Under the pieces are notes generated by a model, which searched no databases, was not told the origin of the DNA, and was given only the letters and a program-made list of their open reading frames with translations. Shown here piece by piece: positions 28,365-32,235 of a stretch of DNA of 32,235 nt (the first letter of the stretch is position 1; every line of letters begins with the position of its first letter). The stretch comes from Branchiostoma floridae. Lineage: Eukaryota; Chordata; Leptocardii; Amphioxiformes; Branchiostomatidae. The stretch spans positions 92,324 through 124,558 of the forward strand of contig NW_023365785.1 in the NCBI RefSeq assembly GCF_000003815.2. Direction: 5' to 3'. The position numbers were made by a program, and so were the translations under genes.

Positions 28365-28740
28365 TATCCGGACAATATCTTGAACAAAGTTCAGTCAAAA
28401 CACTCCACCCCAGCGGTGCAGTTTGGGATAGGTCCATATCCGGACAATATCATGAATAAAGTTCAGTCAAAACACTCCACCCCAGCGGTGCAGTTTGGGA
28501 TAGGTCCATATCCGGACAATATCTTGAACAAAGTTCAGTCAAAACACTCCACCCCAGCGGTGCAGTTTGGGATAGGTCCATATCCGGACAATATCTTGAA
28601 AAAGTTCAGTCAAAACACTCCACACCAGCGGTGCAGTTTGGGATAGGTCCATATCCGGACAATATCATGACAAAAAGTCACTCATGATATTGAATACCAG
28701 CGTTGCTGTGTGGGAATGGCCCATATCCGGACAATATCAC
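28365..28740 (+). repeat. 72-bp tandem array with ATCCGGACAATAT motifs
   Basis: GTTCAGTC recurs at 28389, 28461, 28533 and 28604 (spacing 72, 72, 71). Each unit runs through CACCCCAGCGGTGCAG and GATAGGTCCATATCCGGACA. A degenerate unit covers about 28676-28740. Since 72 is a multiple of three, one frame repeats in 24-residue steps, but the fourth unit breaks it. It is probably a subterminal array of the EnSpm-like element. Confidence 0.9.
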
Positions 28741-28897
28741 GAGGCAACTTTACTCGTAAAGCGGTTATGCAAGCTGTGCAAAGTGCCGAGCAGACCAGTA
28801 CGTTGGCATGTCAACGGTGCGCCTACTGGGGCAGTCGTTGCAGATAACAGCCTACACCGTGCCACAGCGTTTGCTGCTGTGTACAACTTTGAAACTG
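28684..28897 (+). CDS. Possible exon of a gene inside the EnSpm-like element
   Basis: A frame from ATG 28684 leaves the repeat array near 28740 and encodes LCKLCKVPSRPVRWHVNG then GAVVADNSLHRATAFAAVY. It ends at a consensus donor (AACTG then GTAAGT) at 28897, leaving one extra nucleotide. I do not recognise the protein. The true exon start is uncertain because the first 19 codons are repeat-derived. Two downstream acceptors (29317 and 29717) are in compatible phase. It may be a transposon accessory protein or captured host sequence. Confidence 0.35.
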
Positions 28898-29317
28898 GTA
28901 AGTACATGATGCATTTATTCACAAAAATAATGCACAATGCCATGTGTTTCCGTGAAACAGGCATGATGGATGACACTAACTTGCTTGGAACCATCTGGAG
29001 GAGTCCTTAGGTAACAAGACTATATTAGGAAGTCACATGACTTGACTAGACCAATAGTAGACCAGCTGGTGACAGCAGTTAGGTTTGAAACTAGATTTGA
29101 ATCTCAGTTGTCGCTGCCGCTAGCCGCTACCGGACCAAGAAGTGAGTAGTGTAGCTCTCTAGTACATAGATTGTATATACATAGCAGTTACCGTTCTTAG
29201 TTCCGTATATGTCTGTCAGCAATGTCTGTTATCCCTTCCTAGTGTTTTGTGTATTTAATAATTAGTAGTGTGATCTCTTTGTAAAGATTGTTGTATGATA
29301 GATCACTTCTCTTTCAG

Positions 29318-29370
29318 CTGGAACCCCCGCGTGTCATCCCCGGCTTGTTTACAAACTGCCCGTTCCATAG
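29318..29370 (+). CDS. Possible short terminal exon inside the EnSpm-like element
   Basis: The acceptor ACTTCTCTTTCAG ends at 29317. Two nucleotides complete the codon left by 28897, then GTPACHPRLVYKLPVP and TAG at 29368-29370. The phase match is the main support. The exon is short and could be chance. Confidence 0.25.
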
Positions 29371-29396
29371 TTAGTTAATTCTCATATTATTTTGTG

Positions 29397-29576
29397 NNNN
29401 NNNNNNNNNNNNNNNNNNNNNNNNNNNNNNNNNNNNNNNNNNNNNNNNNNNNNNNNNNNNNNNNNNNNNNNNNNNNNNNNNNNNNNNNNNNNNNNNNNNN
29501 NNNNNNNNNNNNNNNNNNNNNNNNNNNNNNNNNNNNNNNNNNNNNNNNNNNNNNNNNNNNNNNNNNNNNNNNNNNN
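29397..29576. other. Assembly gap (180 N) inside the EnSpm-like element
   Basis: It lies between two possible terminal exons of the internal gene, so an exon could be hidden here. Confidence 0.95.
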
Positions 29577-29717
29577 CTGTGATGATAGCCGACTCCAGAT
29601 TCCTGCCTTTGTCCCCGTCTTGTCCTGCTGTGATTTTTATGGCCGTGTTGTTTGAATAATTTTACATGTACCGTTCATGGGTTCGGGGCAGTTACTAGCC
29701 GTTTTTTTCCATTCCAG

Positions 29718-30045
29718 CCGCTGAGCCTCTGTTTCCCAATCGCCTGTCCTGCCATGCCGACGACCGAGGCCTACCTCCTGGTAACACTTACGACAGTCTG
29801 TGCCTGGTGCCGTTGTATCTTGCCAGAACTGTTTCTACTCTGAAGACGGACGGTGCCTGGACTATGCAATGGAGCGGACTGTCCTCGAGACGTGCCGTCG
29901 ATATTGCGGGGTCTTGCCAGAGCATCTTCCGTCGCCAATGATCGTCCACTACCACAAAGACGCAGAAGAGGGCGCCCCGGACGATGATTCCACAGTCAAC
30001 ACGATACGGACTTATAGAGGACTTGAAAATGGACTGTCGTACTGA
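29718..30045 (+). CDS. Possible terminal exon with competing frames inside the EnSpm-like element
   Basis: The acceptor GTTTTTTTCCATTCCAG ends at 29717. In the phase fitting the donor at 28897 the exon reads AEPLFPNRLSCHADDRGLPP and stays open to a TGA near 29940. A second frame, open from 29785 to TGA at 30045, looks more protein-like: CQNCFYSEDGRCLDYAM, then CRRYCGVLPEHL and an acidic stretch KDAEEGAPDDDS. Either the second frame is real and the first is coincidental, or a one-base shift separates two halves of a decayed exon. The cysteine spacing (CxxC ... CxxxC) could bind metal. Family not recognised. Confidence 0.3.
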
Positions 30046-30246
30046 TTTCGTAATGACATTTTTATCCTACGAATATTGATTGTATGGTTTATAACGTTAG
30101 ACTTGTGTCGGATACTGTACATTTGATATTGTACATTTAAACTGATCAGTTTTGTTATGATGTTATTGACTTGGGCTTGATATTATTGGATCTGACAGTG
30201 AACTGTTTAACTTTGGCTTCATTCGAGCTTCACTTTTTGTGAAGAC

Positions 30247-30278
30247 CAATGAGGTTGTAGTGGGCTAAAACTTCCTTG
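30247..30278. mobile_element. Miniature palindrome, degenerate copy
   Basis: CAATGAGGTT and AACTTCCTTG are imperfect complements (9 of 11 with the flanking base) around a GTAGTGGGCT-containing loop. The flanks share only AAGA at matching positions. It is the weakest member of the CAAGGAGGTTA family and sits inside the EnSpm-like element. Confidence 0.3.
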
Positions 30279-30546
30279 GTAAGATAATGTATTTGTTGTG
30301 ATACTTGTGTCATCTGATTTATACAGGAAAGTCTTTGAAAAGCTTTCACAAAATGTAGCCTTACCGAGTTAGCATTTTCGGGGTTAAAACGGACAGGAAA
30401 CGTTAAATATTAGGTATTTAGCATGATCGTAAAGTTACTGGATATTCTGAAATAATGTGTTGTATTGTTCCTATGATGTTTCAGTATATCTTAAGTTTAT
30501 GCAACCTTTCCGGGGCGTAATAGCCCCGAACGCGCTCAGAAAATAT

Positions 30547-30910
30547 GAAATATTCGGAACGTGTTTTGTCTCCAAAGAGTCCTAGAACGTTCCATTACTT
30601 GAAATCCGGATATGCGACATGATTATATGGTCCCATTCTTGACTCCTGAAATTATCCGGATTAATACGAAATATTCGGAACGTGATTTGTATCCAAAGAG
30701 TCCGAACACGTTCCATTACGGGAAATCCGGATATGAGACGTAATTATTTGGTCCCGTTCCGGACTTCTGAAATTATCCGGATATATACGAAATATTCGGA
30801 ACGTGGTTTGTCTCCAAAGAGTCCGAAAACGTTCCATTACTGGAATTCCGGATATGAGTCAGGAATTAAATGGTCCCGTTCCGGACTCCTGAAATTTTCC
30901 GAAAACGCAG
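30547..30910 (+). repeat. 121-bp tandem array, three units
   Basis: GAAATATTCGGAACGTG starts at 30547, 30668 and 30789. Each unit also carries TCCAAAGAGTCC, ACGTTCCATTAC, ATCCGGATATG and GGTCCCGTTC-like blocks. It lies just inside the right end of the EnSpm-like element, as expected for subterminal transposase-binding repeats. Confidence 0.9.
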
Positions 30911-31165
30911 GGGAGTCATGTCAGATTTCGTCCGGATATTGTCCGGATATATCCAGAAACGGTCCCGATCCGGATGTATACAAACATAGAAACGTCCGGA
31001 AATGACACCCTTTCGCACAGTGTAAATCTTTGACAAATGGTCATCATTTGAGCATGGGAAGAACTGGTTAGATGAATACTAAGATTTGTATCTGACTCTC
31101 AATCCAGAAATGTTTTACAGATGCTCACTCGTGGCGAGGCGCTGTATTATCGAAGTGCTTTCTCT

Positions 31166-31250
31166 TCGCCTGGAGTCCGGCCTTGTTGGCTTTAGTCCGC
31201 GCTCCCGAACTGAAACGACCAAAGCGAAGCAAAGGCTGGACTCCAGGCTA
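31166..31250. mobile_element. Fold-back element, TAGCCTGG termini, perfect 9-bp duplication
   Basis: The 85-bp element has left end TCGCCTGGAGTCCGGCC and right end GGCTGGACTCCAGGCTA, nearly complementary. It is flanked by identical GCTTTCTCT (31157-31165 and 31251-31259). Termini and duplication length match 21898-22012. It lies 80 bp upstream of a transporter exon. Confidence 0.85.
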
Positions 31251-31330
31251 GCTTTCTCTACTTTATCAATTTACGATTGGCACCATTTAAAGATGATTTA
31301 CCGTGATGCCACCCTTTCCTAACCCCCCAG

Positions 31331-31443
31331 GGACATGTTGAACTTCATCACAGAAGAGATAAAGGACCCCCATAAGAACCTCCCCCGGGCCATCTGGATC
31401 TCCATGCCGATCGTGACGTTCCTGTACATCCTCATCAACATCG
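31331..31443 (+). CDS. SLC7-type amino-acid transporter, internal exon (TM6 end to TM7), cut by gap
   Basis: The acceptor CCTAACCCCCCAG ends at 31330. One nucleotide completes the Trp codon left by 27291. The exon then encodes [20 protein letters not shown] and the hydrophobic segment [17 protein letters not shown] before running into the N gap. The xxNFxTEExxxPxxNLPxAI motif after TM6 is diagnostic of SLC7 light chains. The donor is hidden in the gap (31444-31543), after which satellite DNA begins, so the remaining exons (TM8-12) lie beyond the window. Confidence 0.9.
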
Positions 31444-31543
31444 NNNNNNNNNNNNNNNNNNNNNNNNNNNNNNNNNNNNNNNNNNNNNNNNNNNNNNNNN
31501 NNNNNNNNNNNNNNNNNNNNNNNNNNNNNNNNNNNNNNNNNNN
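31444..31543. other. Assembly gap (100 N)
   Basis: Exactly 100 N between a coding exon and a satellite array. The true distance is unknown and the array may be collapsed. Confidence 0.95.
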
Positions 31544-32235
31544 GGTTAGGGTTAGGGTTAGGGTAGTGCTTAAATGCAATATTGCTAAGAGTGTATTCTA
31601 GTTGGTCAAAGTTGGTATCATTGAACAGGTATCTTGGTACAGAGTTGTCAACTGCAAACCGTTTCAATATCGGGTGCTTACTTCCCGAGATATGACTTAA
31701 GCGACATCCCCTAAAGCTGGGGTTGGGGTTAGGGTAGTGCTTAAATGCAATATTGCTAACAGTGTATTCTAGTCGGTCAAACTTGGTATCATTGAACAGG
31801 TATCTTGGTACAGAGTTGTAAACTGCAAACCGTTTCAAAATCGGGTGCTTACTTCCCGAGATATGACTTAAGTACTAACCGCTAGGGTTAGCGTTGGGGC
31901 AAGGGTAGTGCTTAAATGCAATATTGCTAAGAGTGTATTCTAGTCGATCAAACTCGGTAACATTGAAAAGGTTTCTTGGTACAGAGTTGTAAGCTGCAAA
32001 CCGTTTCAAAATCGGGTGCTTACTTTTCGAGATATGACTTAAGCACTTACAGCTAGGGTTAGGGTTAGGGTTAAGGTTAGGGTTAGGGTAGTGCTTAGAT
32101 GCAATATTGCTAAGAGTGTATTCTAGTCGGTCAAACTTGGTATCATTGAAAGGGTATCTTGGTACAGAGTTGTTAACTGCAAATCGTTTCAAAACCGTGC
32201 GCTTACTTCCTGAGATATGACTTAAGCACTAACCG
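31544..32235 (+). repeat. 171-bp satellite with embedded TTAGGG tracts
   Basis: TAGTGCTTAAATGC or close variants start at 31564, 31735, 31906 and 32089 (periods 171, 171 and 183). Each unit ends in ACTTAAG followed by a G-rich tract. The first tract visible has three TTAGGG hexamers and the last about six (one TTAAGG), which explains the longer final period. The array continues past the window end. It probably lies in a transporter intron. Confidence 0.9.

Larger units (their letters stand above)
27330..31022. mobile_element. CACTG-ended (EnSpm/CACTA-like) DNA transposon, 3.7 kb
   Basis: The left 29 bp starting CACTGTGCGAAAGGGTGT match the complement of the right 29 bp (30994-31022) at 28 positions. 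The element is flanked by TAA on both sides (27327-27329 and 31023-31025). CACTA/CACTG ends, a 3-bp duplication and many subterminal repeats (here ATCCGGA/TCCGGAT near both ends) are the pattern of EnSpm/CACTA elements. Inside are a 72-bp array, a 121-bp array, a 180-N gap and a few possible exons, but no recognisable transposase, so it is probably non-autonomous. It occupies nearly the whole intron between two transporter exons. Confidence 0.85.

Noticed and set aside
28365-28740. CRISPR-like appearance of regularly spaced repeats
   Set aside because: Units are contiguous 72-bp tandem copies without unique spacers, in an animal genome and inside a transposon.

Overview
This is animal nuclear DNA. 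Coding exons are separated by introns with matching phases, the DNA is dense with decayed transposons, and no bacterial gene organisation is visible. Repeat content, short interspersed exons and the TTAGGG motif suggest a lancelet (Branchiostoma-like) genome. That organism call is inference from general familiarity, not a database match. Five runs of N (5238-5337, 12229-12975, 26638-27056, 29397-29576, 31444-31543) are assembly gaps.

Three host genes are supported. (1) A minus-strand two-exon gene (2058-1692 and 727-549) encodes a small Myb/SANT-like DNA-binding protein with an acidic tail. (2) A plus-strand two-exon C2H2 zinc-finger gene (5927-8000 and 8674-9056, 818 aa) has six fingers, a SAP-like N-terminal segment and about six tandem basic repeats of roughly 50 residues. 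(3) A plus-strand SLC7-type amino-acid transporter is represented by three middle exons (26329-26457, 27192-27291, 31331-31443). Their phases fit and they cover about TM5 to TM7. Its 5' exons are not visible here, and its 3' exons lie in the last gap or beyond the window.

The rest is mobile and repetitive DNA. Non-LTR retrotransposon pieces lie at 10339-10470, 11523-12003, 15550-17905 (four pieces in alternating orientation) and 25121-25828. Inverted-repeat elements are common. Several share 9-bp target-site duplications and TIRs beginning TACTCTCC, TAATCTCC or TAGCCTGG. One 360-bp element has perfect 33-bp TIRs and a TA duplication. A 3.7-kb CACTG-ended (EnSpm/CACTA-like) element with a TAA duplication fills almost all of one transporter intron and may carry a small spliced gene of unknown function.

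The most unusual signal is a family of tiny palindromic insertions (22-37 bp, arms like CAAGGAGGTTA), two of them flanked by perfect 7-bp direct repeats. One has a matching empty site in a neighbouring duplicated segment. Tandem arrays include a 37-bp GACGTC-centred minisatellite (20505-20800), a 72-bp array (28365-28740), a 121-bp array (30547-30910) and a 171-bp satellite with embedded TTAGGG tracts (31544-window end).
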